A stretch of DNA of 64,000 bases from Prorocentrum cordatum. Its lineage: Eukaryota > Sar > Dinophyceae > Prorocentrales > Prorocentraceae. Shown here piece after piece: positions 33,920 to 43,482 of this stretch. The first letter of the stretch is position 1. Each line of letters starts with the position of its first letter. Position numbers and translations under genes: made by a program. Under the pieces are notes generated by a model, which saw nothing but the letters and a program-made list of their open reading frames with translations, was not told the DNA's origin and made no database searches. The stretch is from contig CAUYUJ010017776.1 of assembly GCA_963575745.1 (NCBI GenBank), positions 160,966 to 224,965 on the forward strand, given 5' to 3'.

Positions 33920-35707
33920 ATGGCGTTCCCCTGGCCGTACCCCCATGTCCAACGTTCATCCGCAGCCTCTGCTCCGCGAGGCTCGTCCGAAGTGTCGCCG
34001 CCTCGCGGTGCTTCTCAGCCTGCGCCGCCTCGCGGTGCTTCTCAGCCTGCGGAGGAAGGTGGACAGACGCCTGGTTCTGGCGCTGTGCAGCCTGCGTCTT
34101 TCACGGTCGCCTCGTTCAATTTCGGGTTCGAGCAGGGCATGATGACTGGTAAGCAGGCGGCCACTCACTGCGCTAACTTCGGAAGGTTGTGCGCCAAGAT
34201 AGTGGAGACCGCTGATGCTGATATGGTCTGTGGCTGCGAGGTCGGTGCGTTCCGTGAAGGCTTTCGCCGAGCAGGGATCAACGTGACAGAGATCCTCAGT
34301 AAGCCTTTCGGTGATGGCATTCGCTTCTTGGAGGTCGACAACTACTTGACTCTCTGGGGGTTCCGCGGTGCTTCTCAGCCTGCGGAACTGACTCTGTGCG
34401 AAGACAGCAAAGTTTACAGGCCTCCTAGCGGCCGAGATATTGATGCTGTTATTTCACATTTTGAGGTGAACAAACCAGGCCATGACAAGTTCCACGTGGT
34501 GATCGCCAACATGCACATCGTGTGCGGCAAGAAACCGCCGAGCATCCAGACTCGAAAGCGGACAGTTCGCCATCTCCGCTTGCACCTGGACGGCCTGGCC
34601 AAGATTCTTGAGAATCTAAACGAGGCAGTCGTTGTGCTTGTAGTCGGCGACGACAACCTCACTTTCCAGGAGGCGCGGGAGGCTTACCAGCGCGAGCAGA
34701 ACGACGAGAAGGTATGGGAGGTCCATGCCACTCCGGCCGACCTCAAAGGCGACCACGTCGCGGTCTGCGGAGCAGTCGCCCGTTTCTGCTCCATTGCCGT
34801 TGGCGCGTCTTTTACGGATCGTGGCATGCGCAACGACGCACACGATGCGGTGGCGGTTGTGCTCACTCTCCCTGGTGCTATTCAGCCTGGGGAGAGCAAG
34901 AGGCGGAAAATTGTCGTCGAAAACGTCTCCGACGCCGACGTCAGCGTACAGGCGGACCGCGAGTCTTCTGTGCATTGGGATCGGTCGCCGAGTTCTGCTC
35001 CTCCGCTTTCACCGACTTCACCGGGTGATCCCGACTACGTCGAGGATGTCGTTCAGAATCGCGCGGACGACTTGCACAGGGAGCTGAGGCAGCTTTGGGA
35101 CGACAGGTACGACGAGGAGTACGATCCGAAAGTCCTCCATCATCTCAGTCTCTTGCTTTTCAAAAAGAGGAAGTCCACGGAGCCAGCGGACACTGATCCA
35201 GCTGGCGCTCCTCAGCCTGGCTCGGAATATGACACGGCCTTTGCGTCTCAGGAGGAGACTGGCCGAGCCATTCTCTCTGTCCTTAAGCTTCGACATGACT
35301 TTCTGCGGAGCAAGAACATCGACGACATGCGCTACGTTCTCACGGAGCCTGAGCGCCAGGAATTGGTCAGAGTAGCTCGCGACCAGTACGAGCAGTCGCG
35401 GCAGCAGCGTGCGCTTCAGGAACGGGATATCGAAAAGGGAAAAGCGAAAGGCAAGTCTGCGCCACAAGGGGGCCATGCGGTTCCGCAGGGTCCGAACAAA
35501 GGGCCAGGCGGTAAGAAAGGTTCTCACGGTGCTTCTCAGCCTGCGGGAAAAGGTGGCCAGGCCAAGGGTGCAGGTCTGGGTAGCGTCGCCAAGTTTGTGA
35601 AAGACCAGAAGCGTAAGCGGTGGCATCGCCATTTGCAACGTGTGGCCGGTACCAAACAGATCTGGGAGGTGCTGGCCTTCTCAGGGCGCTTCGACGTTGA
35701 TTGGTAA
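33920..35707 (+). CDS. GASQPA/EEP-like protein, copy 2, main frame
   Basis: ATG 33920 (MAFPWPYPHVQRSS) gives 595 residues to TAA 35705-35707. Numbered from three codons earlier (33911), an EEP-like fold (Mg-dependent endonuclease/exonuclease/phosphatase) is suggested by five spaced motifs: F-N70-F in ASFNFGF, E110 in CGCEVG, N200-M-H202 in IANMHIVCG, G246-D-D-N249 in VVGDDNLT and D309-A-H311-D in RNDAHDAV. Known EEP enzymes use the matching Asn, Glu, His, GDxN and DH residues. The C-terminal half is of unknown type: charged helices (LHRELRQLWDDRYDEEY, LKLRHDFLRSKNIDDM), a Lys/Gly-rich linker, then a basic block (KDQKRKRWHRHLQRV). GASQPA peptides are at 33-38, 42-47 and 153-158 and near 541. 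The frame breaks at 35700, so the natural protein was longer (next entry). Confidence 0.68.
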   Translation: MAFPWPYPHVQRSSAASAPRGSSEVSPPRGASQPAPPRGASQPAEEGGQTPGSGAVQPASFTVASFNFGFEQGMMTGKQAATHCANFGRLCAKIVETADADMVCGCEVGAFREGFRRAGINVTEILSKPFGDGIRFLEVDNYLTLWGFRGASQPAELTLCEDSKVYRPPSGRDIDAVISHFEVNKPGHDKFHVVIANMHIVCGKKPPSIQTRKRTVRHLRLHLDGLAKILENLNEAVVVLVVGDDNLTFQEAREAYQREQNDEKVWEVHATPADLKGDHVAVCGAVARFCSIAVGASFTDRGMRNDAHDAVAVVLTLPGAIQPGESKRRKIVVENVSDADVSVQADRESSVHWDRSPSSAPPLSPTSPGDPDYVEDVVQNRADDLHRELRQLWDDRYDEEYDPKVLHHLSLLLFKKRKSTEPADTDPAGAPQPGSEYDTAFASQEETGRAILSVLKLRHDFLRSKNIDDMRYVLTEPERQELVRVARDQYEQSRQQRALQERDIEKGKAKGKSAPQGGHAVPQGPNKGPGGKKGSHGASQPAGKGGQAKGAGLGSVAKFVKDQKRKRWHRHLQRVAGTKQIWEVLAFSGRFDVDW

Positions 35708-36105
35708 CGCAAGCGTTGCAAGCTGATCACAGTGAGGGCCGTGATGCAGCAGTTCCCGAGGAAGCTCTGCGGCAACAGCGGCGCCGGCTGCACCACCAGA
35801 AGGCCGAGGCCATCGCGCGCTACAACGAGGGGGAGCGGCTTTCCCTCCATCTGTCTGCCCAGGCTGGCCAGGCAAAGCCGAACTTCACGCGCAGGCAGCT
35901 GGACGTGTTGCAGATGTTTGAGAGCGGAGCGCTGCTTCAAATCCGCAACCAAGCGATTCTGGCGTGCGGGCACGGCCGTCTGTTCAGGGGCGATGGCGAC
36001 TACCTGGACATCGGCGGCAGCACGGGCGGTGGCTCCAGGCGCATCATCGATTCTTGGCAGCCGCCGGACTGGCGTGACTTCCTCCAAGACGATCAGGACA
36101 TCTGA
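35701..36105 (+). pseudogene. C-terminal part of the copy 2 protein, frameshifted
   Basis: Continues the copy 2 homology in a different frame: TQALQADHS, an Arg/Gln/His helix (EEALRQQRRRLHHQKAEAI), ARYNEGERLSLHL, FTRRQLDVLQMFESGALL and the Gly-rich DIGGSTGGGSRRIIDSWQPP, ending WRDFLQDDQDI and TGA. Copy 1 keeps the equivalent join in a single frame, so a one-base deletion near 35698-35701 is the likely cause. A very short intron or an assembly error cannot be excluded. Confidence 0.65.
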
Positions 36106-36126
36106 GTTTTGCAAGTCTCTCTGCCC

Positions 36127-36420
36127 GCGGTGCTTCTCAGCCTGCGGTCTGCCGCTCTCCAGCTGCGGTCTCGAGCAGTAGTGTTCGAAAGCATGCGAGT
36201 TCCTGCGGTGCTTCTCAGCCTGCAGGTTTCGCAGCCTGCGCTCTGCAGTACAAGTGCTTTTCAGCATGCGACATCCTGCGGTGCTTCTCAGCCTGCAGGG
36301 TTCGCAACGTGCGGTTTGCAATGCATTCCTTTTCAGTATGCGAGTTCCTGCGGTGTTTCTCAGGCTGCAGGGCTCCGAGGCTTTTCGCTTCGATGCCAAT
36401 GTTTTCAGACACCGTAGCTC
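36127..36420 (+). repeat. Non-coding GGTGCTTCTCAGCCTGC array
   Basis: Copies of the motif at 36127, 36205, 36278 and 36350 (spacing 78, 73 and 72), with weaker forms between (GTGCTTTTCAGCATGCG at 36254, CCTTTTCAGTATGCG near 36328). They follow the stop of gene copy 2, so here the word is not translated. Confidence 0.85.
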
Positions 36421-36647
36421 CGTTCCGTAAACGTCTTCCAAGAGCCGCTCGCAACCTTTTGCAGCTGGCTGTCTGCACGCTTCGCCGGCTTTTGCTGCGC
36501 GGACAATTTTCTCACACACGTCAGCGCCGTTTGTAGGCGCCAGAAAAACATGTAGACATTCACGAAGGGCTCAGTCTGTATATCGTCACATCATTACATG
36601 CGCAGTCGTCGAACACATCGGTGTACATTCAGCGCTTTGTCCTTCTA
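36238..36647 (+). repeat. Direct repeat, left copy (0.41 kb)
   Basis: Nearly identical to 38967-39409, from GCGCTCTGCAGTACAAGTGC to CAGCGCTTTGTCCTTCTA. It lacks about 33 bases present in the right copy (CTGTCTCAGCATGCG part). Confidence 0.92.
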
Positions 36648-36699
36648 CAGCATTCTTTCCGTTGATAACAGTGTTCTGATGGGTTCGCTTCGTTCTAAA

Positions 36700-37490
36700 A
36701 GCGTTGATAGCAGTGTCTCGTTTGCGGACAACTCATTCTATATCAACTCACTGATACCGAGTTTCCTTTCACCATAAGTGAATGCATACCAGTGTATGTT
36801 GGTTACTACAAAAGTGGGTTCCTACAACCGACTTCATGATCGCTATCATCATCGCAGATTTCACTCATCCTCATCACCACGACTGGTTCACGTTGGCCTG
36901 CGGTGCTTCTCAGCCTGCAGTTCCTTTCGTTACACTGTAGTTGAAGCCGTTCATGGCAGTGACTCGTTTAAAGACAACTTTAGTATTGGGGGAAGTGTCG
37001 ATAGCAGCGTTTCTTTTTACTTATACAAGCGTTGATAGCAGTGTCTCGTTTGTGGACAACTCATTATATATCAACTCATTCATACAGAGTTTCTTTTCGC
37101 AGCAAGTGAATGCACAGCAGTGTATCTGCATTACTGGCCCCCACTCCATTATCACTATCATCATCAACGATTTCCTACACGCGTGTGCGCGGCGGTCGCC
37201 ATGAGTGAATAGTTTGCAGAGACTTCTCGCATTGATACCCATGGGTCACTTCAGAGTGAACTCATTTGTGATCTTCTTTCATTGGAAGTTGAATCGGTTG
37301 ATGGCAGTGCCTCGTTTAAACTCCACTTTGGTATTGCTAGTAGTGTCAATGCCAGCGTTTCTTTTTAATTGTGCAAGCGTTGATAGCAGTGTCTCGTTTG
37401 TGGTTAGTTATAACAGCGTTGACAGCAGTGTCTCGTTTGCGGACACCTCATTGTACATCAACTCGCTGATACCGGGTTTCCTATCAACAC
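36700..37490 (+). repeat. Dispersed GTTGATAGCAGTGTCTCG repeats
   Basis: Units of about 70-110 bp at 36704, 37030 and 37376 share GCGTTGATAGCAGTGTCTCG, GACAACTCATT..TATCAACTCA and GAGTTTC. Between them are ATCATCATC runs and one isolated GCGGTGCTTCTCAGCCTGCAG (36900-36920). Confidence 0.75.
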
Positions 37491-37574
37491 CATCATCATC
37501 ATCCTTAACCATGTTTGCTCGAATTTCACCTGGCCGTCCAGCCGCGGCGGTGCTCCTCAGCCTGCCTTGTCACA

Positions 37575-38645
37575 ATGCCAGCACGCGGCAAGGCATCGCC
37601 CCCGCCACCCCCGGCCCCGTGCGATGGCCCGTGGGAGATTCTGCCGGATCCGCCCGCACCGACTCCTCAGCCAGGTGTCGACGTGGTCTTTGAGCAGGCT
37701 CACCTCGAAGACATCCGCCGTACACCAGGGATGGGCGGCAAGACCGCCTGCCAGTGGCAGCGCGCGCTGCGCGCCGAGTGCATTGTCAACAACTTGTCGT
37801 TCAAAGACGTAACAAACGACCCGTCCTACGACTGGAAGCAACTGCTTCGGTCTGCCGCTCCGGGTTTCGCTGAGCGCATAATCGGGCAGGGCATCGCCCA
37901 GGTTCTCTTTCGCATCATCGAGACAGAGCGCGACCCTAACTACTCCAACACGGATGGCCACGGCAGGCACTTCTTCGAGTTCCGTCGTGCAGACGGTTCA
38001 GCCATGCGCCTGCATTACCATAAGAACGGCCGACCCGATGAGCCCACCTATGTCGGTCCACCACGCGCCGTTGCTCAGCCTGCCGTGCCTGAGCCTGGCG
38101 CTGCTCAGCCTCATGTTCCTCGTGGCGGCGCTGCTCAGACTGCCGTGCCTGACGGTGGCGCTGCTCAGCCTGCCGAGACTGGCGGTGATGCCCCACTGCT
38201 CTTCACACAGGAGCACCTGCAAGAGGCAGCCTGCTCGCGCCAGATTGTGGGCCGCGACGAAGCCAGCGCCGCTCTCCAATCGCTGTTGCACTACCACCAT
38301 GGCGAGACTGCCCCAGGTGCTGTTGACATCACCGATGGCTCAGCATTTGACTGGCTTCGATGGGTGGCACATATCGAAGGTGCGCGCGACGTCATCCGCA
38401 ATGGCGTCCACAGGGTCTACGCTGTCCGCTGGAATCCGCACTGGGCTCCAGAGGCCGTCTTCTGCTACGGCAACAACACCTACAGCACACTGGTGCCCCG
38501 CAAATCGCGCTACACAGGCTCGTGGAGCCACGCGCGAATTGTGACTCACCGGAACGCCAATTGGGTGACCGAACCGTTGCTATCTGCGGCCCCTGTGGCA
38601 GCTACGCCGTGGCTGGTGTTGCGGGATCAAATAACCTGGGAGTGA
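37575..38645 (+). CDS. 356-residue protein with duplicated domain and AAQPA repeats
   Basis: The frame is open from 37515, but ATG 37575 (MPARGKASPPPPP) is the best start: upstream codons translate the GGTGCTCCTCAGCCTGC word in the wrong frame. The layout is a Pro-rich N-terminus; domain A (about residues 40-165); a linker with five repeats of the AQPAVP / GAAQP type; then domain B (about 210-340). A and B look like diverged copies: DVTNDPSYDWKQLL...GQGIAQVLFRI against DITDGSAFDWLRWV...RNGVHRVYAVRW (shared D-[VI]-T, [YF]-D-W, G-[IV]-x-x-V). The linker peptide is a relative of GASQPA in the neighbouring gene. No catalytic motif or membrane segment is seen, and the family is unknown to me. The intact frame, mixed composition and duplicated domain argue that it is a real gene. 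Confidence 0.62.
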   Translation: MPARGKASPPPPPAPCDGPWEILPDPPAPTPQPGVDVVFEQAHLEDIRRTPGMGGKTACQWQRALRAECIVNNLSFKDVTNDPSYDWKQLLRSAAPGFAERIIGQGIAQVLFRIIETERDPNYSNTDGHGRHFFEFRRADGSAMRLHYHKNGRPDEPTYVGPPRAVAQPAVPEPGAAQPHVPRGGAAQTAVPDGGAAQPAETGGDAPLLFTQEHLQEAACSRQIVGRDEASAALQSLLHYHHGETAPGAVDITDGSAFDWLRWVAHIEGARDVIRNGVHRVYAVRWNPHWAPEAVFCYGNNTYSTLVPRKSRYTGSWSHARIVTHRNANWVTEPLLSAAPVAATPWLVLRDQITWE

Positions 38646-38716
38646 TCTCTGGCAAACGAGATGTGGTGCTTCTCAGCCTGCACTCATGTGACACGCAATG
38701 CCGTGCCCTGCAATCG

Positions 38717-38965
38717 CGTGGTGTTTCTCAGCCTGCACTCGCAGGTCCTTCGGAGGTCAATTGTTATGAGTTCGGCACGGTCTCGGTCAAGTACAGCGTG
38801 CTGTGGGGATCCCGAGATGGGGCCTGGCTCAAGGTGCTCAAGACGTACTGGAGTGTCCCAGAGCCGGAGTGCCAGCTGATCCTCGGGAGTTGGAACGGCA
38901 TTTTCAGGCCGTGGCCGGACACGTTCTGGATCAGGACGGGGGGGTCCGAGCCCGAGATAGATGCT
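38717..38965 (+). pseudogene. Coding fragment after the duplicated-domain gene
   Basis: After two more motif copies (38661, 38718), the plus frame reads RGVSQPALAG and then about 70 protein-like residues (NCYEFGTVSVKYSVLWGSRD, then SVPEPECQLILGSWNGIF, PWPDTFWIRTGG) before entering the direct repeat. It is in a different frame from 37575-38645 and has no start of its own; a lost exon or a frameshifted extension is possible. Confidence 0.35.
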
Positions 38966-38966
38966 A

Positions 38967-39409
38967 GCGCTCTGCAGTACAAGTGCTTTTCAGCATGCGA
39001 CATCCTGCGGTGCTTCTCAGCCTGCAGGGTTCGCAGCGTGCGGTTTGCAATGCATTCCTTTTCAGTATGCGAGTTCCTGCGGTGTTTCTCAGGTTGCAGG
39101 GCTCCGAGGCTCTTCCCTTCGATGCCAATGTTTTCAGACACCGTAGCTCCGTTCCGTAAACATCTTCCAAGAGCCGCTCGCAACTTTTTGCAGCTGGCGG
39201 TCTGCAGACGTAGTCTGTCTCAGCATGCGAGCTCCCGCACGCTTCGCCGGCTTTTGCTGCGCGGACAATTTTCTCACACACGTCAGCGCCGTTTGTAGGC
39301 GTCAGAAAAACATGTAGACATTCACGAAGGGCTCAGTCTGTATATCGTCACATCATTACATACGCAGTCGTCGAACACATCGGTGTACATTCAGCGCTTT
39401 GTCCTTCTA
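38967..39409 (+). repeat. Direct repeat, right copy (0.44 kb)
   Basis: Partner of 36238-36647. Together they bracket the 37575-38645 gene. Motif copies lie at 39007 and 39079. Confidence 0.92.
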
Positions 39410-39419
39410 GCTGGGTCGC

Positions 39420-39775
39420 TTCGTGCTGAGGCTGAGGCTGATGCAGGCTGAGGCTGAGGCAGGCTGAGGCTGAGGCCGAGGCCGACGGCAGACTGAGGCT
39501 GAGGCTGAAGCAGGCTGAGGCTGAGGCAGGCAGGCTGAGGCTGAGGCTGAGGCAGGCTGATGCTGAGGCAGGCTGAGGCTGAGGCTGAGGCTGATGCAGG
39601 CTGAGGCTGAGGCAGGCTGAGGCTGAGGCCGAGGCCGAAGGCAGACTGATGCTGAGGCTAAAGCAGGCTGAGGCTGAGGCTGAGGCAGGCTGAGGCTGAG
39701 GCAGGCGGAGGCTGAGGCTGAGGCAGGCTGAGGCTGAGGCTGTGACTGCGACTGCCGTTGCCACTGCGACTGTCC
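39420..39775 (+). repeat. GCTGAG hexamer array
   Basis: Tandem GCTGAG with AGGC insertions, grouped into longer blocks (GAGGCCGAGGCCGA at 39471 and 39625). The open minus-strand Ser/Ala/Leu/Gln frames are repeat translations. Confidence 0.93.
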
Positions 39776-40425
39776 TCGCGAATGCGACAACGACTGCGAG
39801 AACAGCAGAATTCTACAACTGGATTCTCATCCGAATCTTAAGGGGAATGCTTCCAGATATGCTCCTACACATGGCTGTTAGGTTGCTTTGCCGGGATAAT
39901 TAGTTTTCTAGTTTTATTTTTCAGTAATAAAGAGATCCAAGTTGCCATTTGCAGTCGCGATTTATTTCTCCTCACCTATCGTCCTTGGTCGTGACGGCTT
40001 CCAGCAGTTACCCCGGTGCATGACGGTTTCTGTTCAAAGCGTGGGTCTCGTTTGAAGCTTTCTCGGGGGCTCCGACGATACTATCTATGGCGTAGCCGTT
40101 TCGAATGCTTGCTGGGACCTGCGAGTTTGGGGGCTTGGGATGGGAGGATGAAGTGCATCATCGGTGATGCAGCCTGAGTTTGCTGTGGTCCTGCTTCGCC
40201 TCCTCCTCCACCCTCCCTCTCTTCGCCCTCTCTCCGTTTCCCCCCCCGTTTCCTTCTATCACCTCTGCCCTCCTTCCCTCCCTCCCTCGTTCCCTTTTTC
40301 CCTCGTTTCCTCGTTCCCTGTTTCCCTCATTTCCTCGTTTCCTCGTTCCTTCCCTGTTCCCTCATTCCCTCCTTGTTCCTTTCCCTCTCCTCCCCCCCAC
40401 CCACCCTGCGCGCGCGGGGCAGGAT
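39776..40425. other. Unit 2 end and CT-rich spacer
   Basis: Includes GCTGTTAGGT (39874), AT-rich sequence with AATAAAG (39927), then a pyrimidine tract (40195-40400) of CTCCCTCC and TTTCCCTCG repeats. No gene. Confidence 0.5.
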
Positions 40426-40459
40426 GCGGATGATGAGGGGGAGGGCGTTGTGCGAGCGC

Positions 40460-40763
40460 GCGCGACGGAGGAGGAGGAAGAAGAGAAGGAGGAGGAGGAG
40501 GAGGAGGAGGAGGACGAGAAGGAGGAGGACGAGAAGGACGCGGAGGACGAGGAAGACGAGGAAGATGGGGAGGAGGGCGAGGAGGAGGAGGAGGACGATG
40601 AGGAGGGCGAGGACGAGGACGAGAACGAGGACGAAGACGAGGACGAGGGGAAGGGAGCGGGGGGGGGGGGATCATCATAGTGAGTACGGGGAGGGGGAGG
40701 AGGAGGAGGAGGAGGAGGAGGAGGAGGAGGAGGAGGAGGAGGAGGAGGAGGAGGAGGAGGAGC
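40460..40763 (+). repeat. GAG/GGA purine tract
   Basis: GGAGGAGGAC-type repeat, interrupted at 40648-40690 by GGGGGGGGGG and ATCATCATAG, ending in pure GGA (40695-40760). It leads directly into composite repeat R copy 1. Confidence 0.95.
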
Positions 40764-41560
40764 GTAAACTCAAGGCTCATCAACGTCAGACGTCATTGCA
40801 ATAATCCCTTCCTCAAAGCTCACACTTCGTAGGCTCATACACGGATTCATTTTCACTGAGGGAAATGCCCCGTTGGAAGGCAACGGATTTAAGATTTGCA
40901 GTTGTGCCAGACCGCCATTCCTGGATTGCAACGCCGCTGCTGCTGCATCTTGGCGGTCCTGAATCGTGCCAGAGCACCAATCCTGAGATTCAGCACCGCG
41001 AATCAATGTGACTGTTGCGCCTTGGCATCCCGACATCCTGCTAAAACACCGTTCCAGGGACGTTAACCATGATAATTCTTGAAGCCGCTGCAAACTCTTA
41101 AAACGAAGGTGCGCGGCGCTATGACGAGCCACATTTTGATCACGCCCCCCCCTCCATCCGTGAAAACCTTACAATGTTTAAGACCAATGCGCGTGGCGCT
41201 AAGGCGAGAGCAGCATTTTCGAAAGCGAGCAGCATTGTAGAAAGCGAGCCGCCCTCAATCCGTGAACTCTTGTAAACTTTCAGAACGAATTTGCGCGCCG
41301 CTCAGGCGAGAGCAGCATTGTGAAAAGGAGCCGCCCCTCCATCCGTGAAATTCGTGTAAATGTTTAACACGAATGTGCGCGGCGCTAAGGCGAGAGCTAC
41401 ATTTTGAAAGCGGGCCGCCCTCCATCCGTGAAGCTCTTGCAGGTTTCAAGCTTCAGGACCATAACTTGTGAGGAAGTCTCAGGCCAAACGCCGGGTCCGC
41501 CCTTTCGACCGGCCCCGGGGTGCGACAGCGAGGAGTTCTCTAAAAGGAAAAGGAATGGAG
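40764..41560 (+). repeat. Composite repeat R, copy 1
   Basis: Modules in order: GTAAAC..CTCATCAACG..TTGCAAT leader; a CATTCCTGG / GTGCCAGA module (three units); the GTGCGCGGCGCT / GGCGAGAGC / CCGCCCTCCATCCGTGAA module (four units, about 80-100 bp); and the end block GCTTCAGGACC..AAACGCCGGG..CCGGCCCCGGGGTGCGAC. No coding. Confidence 0.8.
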
Positions 41561-42369
41561 GAGGAGAAAGAGGAGGATTATAACATTTTCAGGGGGAAGG
41601 CAAAGGGTTTTGTCGACCCGCCCCAACCCGAAACCTCAGGCTCCGATGGCCACAGGGACCTCGACACTCTCTGGCCCCTGATCGCTCTCCTTCGCGCTCG
41701 CTCCTCCATCGACGAGCTTGGCGGCGGGAATCGGGCGGCTGAGACGAGGCGCCGGTTTCTTCGAGTCTTTGGGGTGTCGCCCAGAATGTAGGAGCGACCA
41801 CGCTACCTTGGAGGAGTTGCTTCTGAACTCCCTTCTGCAATCCCTCCTGAGACCTTCAAGGTTGCTCCCCGTGTAGTGTTCACAGGAGCGGCACACTACA
41901 AGAAAGGACAGCACTGCAGTGTAAACAGACACGAAAGATAGTGAGTGCTTCTTCGGGGCTCTGTTGTGGGCAGAGAGAGAGAGAGAAATACAACAAACAA
42001 AAGCACCGTTGCCGGGACAGTTATCCTGGGATCTCGACTTGCGCGTGCTATCTGTACAGGCACGCATGTGACAAACCAGGCAGAGCCAGTGATTGTTAGC
42101 CTGCTCCAAACGTGCAGCTTATTCGACTTGGGGTCCCTGAGGGCCCTCTGGCGTCTCGGGGCTCCCACGGGCAGCGAAGGTGGCGCAGGCTGAGGAGGAG
42201 GAGGAGGAGGAGGAGGGGTGGAACGATTCCTCAGATCGCGCAGCAGCTCGCGCATTATGTGACATCCTGCCCCTCACAGTCCCTTGTCCGCTGTGCTGAA
42301 TGCTTTTCTTCCCGCTGGCCGGGGTGTCACGGGTGATCTTGATCCTTACAGTGTCCCATCGTGTGATGC
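41561..42369. other. Spacer, no gene
   Basis: GC-rich at first, then AT-richer with a GAGAGAGAGAGA run (41977-41988) and a GGA run (42194-42215). Bases 42240-42370 share words with 46200-46320 (GTGTGATGCGCAA). Confidence 0.5.
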
Positions 42370-42755
42370 GCAAAACGGAGGGGCTTTGTATTTTGGACCA
42401 GGAGGAGGTGGCGGATAAGCAGGAGGACGAAGAGGAAGCATGGGGATATTCATGAGGAGTGAAGAGAAGCAGCAGCAGCCGCGACAAATCGGAGGCGGAA
42501 ACCGAAAGGTTACGGCAAGAACGGGAAGCGAACCAGATCAAGAAGTGTGTCACGCGCTGCGGCGAGAGCGCAAGTCTGAGTGCCGGGCGATACACGGCGA
42601 CCCTGAAATGCGGTCAACGTCGCAGCGGTTTGAAGAATTGAACGCATTCCGATTGAAAAGCACATCGGACACATGCATGTTTGATTTCTCGTGTGCGCAA
42701 AACAATATGCTGGTGCGGGGGGCGCACTGCAGAAGACAGTATCAGTGGATAGAGT
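42370..42755 (-). repeat. Repeat D, copy 4
   Basis: On the minus strand it reads a head (CTCTATCCACTGATACTGTC..CATATTGTTTTGCGCACAC) and then units with CGCTCTCGCCGCAGCGCG, matching the repeats at 51190, 51960 and 55640. On the plus strand it is one chance frame. Confidence 0.6.
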
Positions 42756-42784
42756 AGTACGTAGTATGCGAATTGGGTCGCAGT

Positions 42785-42925
42785 AGAGGAGGAGGAGAAG
42801 GCGGAGGACTTGGAGGAGGAGGAGGGGGAGGAGGAGGAGGAGGAAAAAAAAAAGGAGAGGAGGAGAAAGAGGATGATGATGAGGAGGCGGTGGAGGAGGA
42901 GGAGGAGGAGGAGGAGGAGGGGTAA
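42785..42925 (+). repeat. GGA purine tract
   Basis: GGAGGAGGAG with AAAAAAAAAGG and GATGATGATGAGG interruptions. Confidence 0.92.
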
Positions 42926-43092
42926 AACCATTTCCCGTCGCTGCTGCACTCGCAGCCGCATCGAATGATGTCTGGAGCTTGCTGCGTGGCGCCAGCTGCT
43001 TTGACAGCGTAGCCGAAAGCCCTGTGCGAGGAACGAAGAAGCAAAGGCGAAGGAGCTCTGCCCAAGGATGATGATTAGGCGGAGCAAGAAGA

Positions 43093-43482
43093 GTGGAAGG
43101 AACACTCCAACCCGCAGGCTCATCGTACCGCTCTTCTCTGCATCGGTTTTTTGTTCGCAGAAGTCCTGAGGCTCTTCTTTGTTGCGTCGCTCGATGTGTT
43201 AAGACGCTGCGGCCGTCTCCGCCTGAGTTGGCGCAGCTCAAGAATGGCATGCGCAGGGGTAGGACTATTGGTCAAGCTGGCCAGCTCGAACGCGTCTGCG
43301 GGCGCCGCCCGCTCCCACCCGCCTCCCCACCCACCTCCCCAAGTTACGTCCTAGAGTGGTGGATCACTCTCTCGCAGGCAGTTTCACTTCAAGAACGGGC
43401 TACTATGATGAGGGCACTTTGCGAGTTGGCCATGAATATCATGCAGCTCAATCCCCACCAAGGTCTACACCCACTGGATTAA
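43093..43482 (+). CDS. Hypothetical frame, weakly supported
   Basis: A 129-residue plus frame. Its last 45 residues look like ordinary helical protein (SYVLEWWITLSQAVSL, then ATMMRALCELAMNIMQL) and follow a C-rich CCTCCCCAAG that could be an acceptor (43335-43343). The earlier part is basic and Ser/Pro-rich. No known family. It may be one terminal exon from about 43344 to the TAA at 43480-43482. Confidence 0.25.
   Translation: MEGTLQPAGSSYRSSLHRFFVRRSPEALLCCVARCVKTLRPSPPELAQLKNGMRRGRTIGQAGQLERVCGRRPLPPASPPTSPSYVLEWWITLSQAVSLQERATMMRALCELAMNIMQLNPHQGLHPLD

Larger units (their letters stand above)
33241..39883 (+). mobile_element. GASQPA unit 2 (possible element)
   Basis: Starts ACCTAACAGCG (33241-33251) and ends GCTGTTAGGT (39874-39883), a 10-bp inverted match. 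Contents: 73-bp array, gene copy 2, motif array, a second gene (37575-38645) between direct repeats, and a hexamer array. The outer blocks match unit 1, so the boundaries are repeatable even if the mechanism is unknown. Confidence 0.5.

Noticed and set aside
36238-39409. The direct repeats as classical LTRs of a retrotransposon
   Set aside because: No TG...CA ends, no polymerase or integrase between them, and no primer-binding site recognised; kept only as one option in the finding.
40259-40783. Leu/Pro/Arg-rich minus frames over the GGA tract
   Set aside because: Pure repeat translation of a purine tract; the same appears at every GGA tract in the window.
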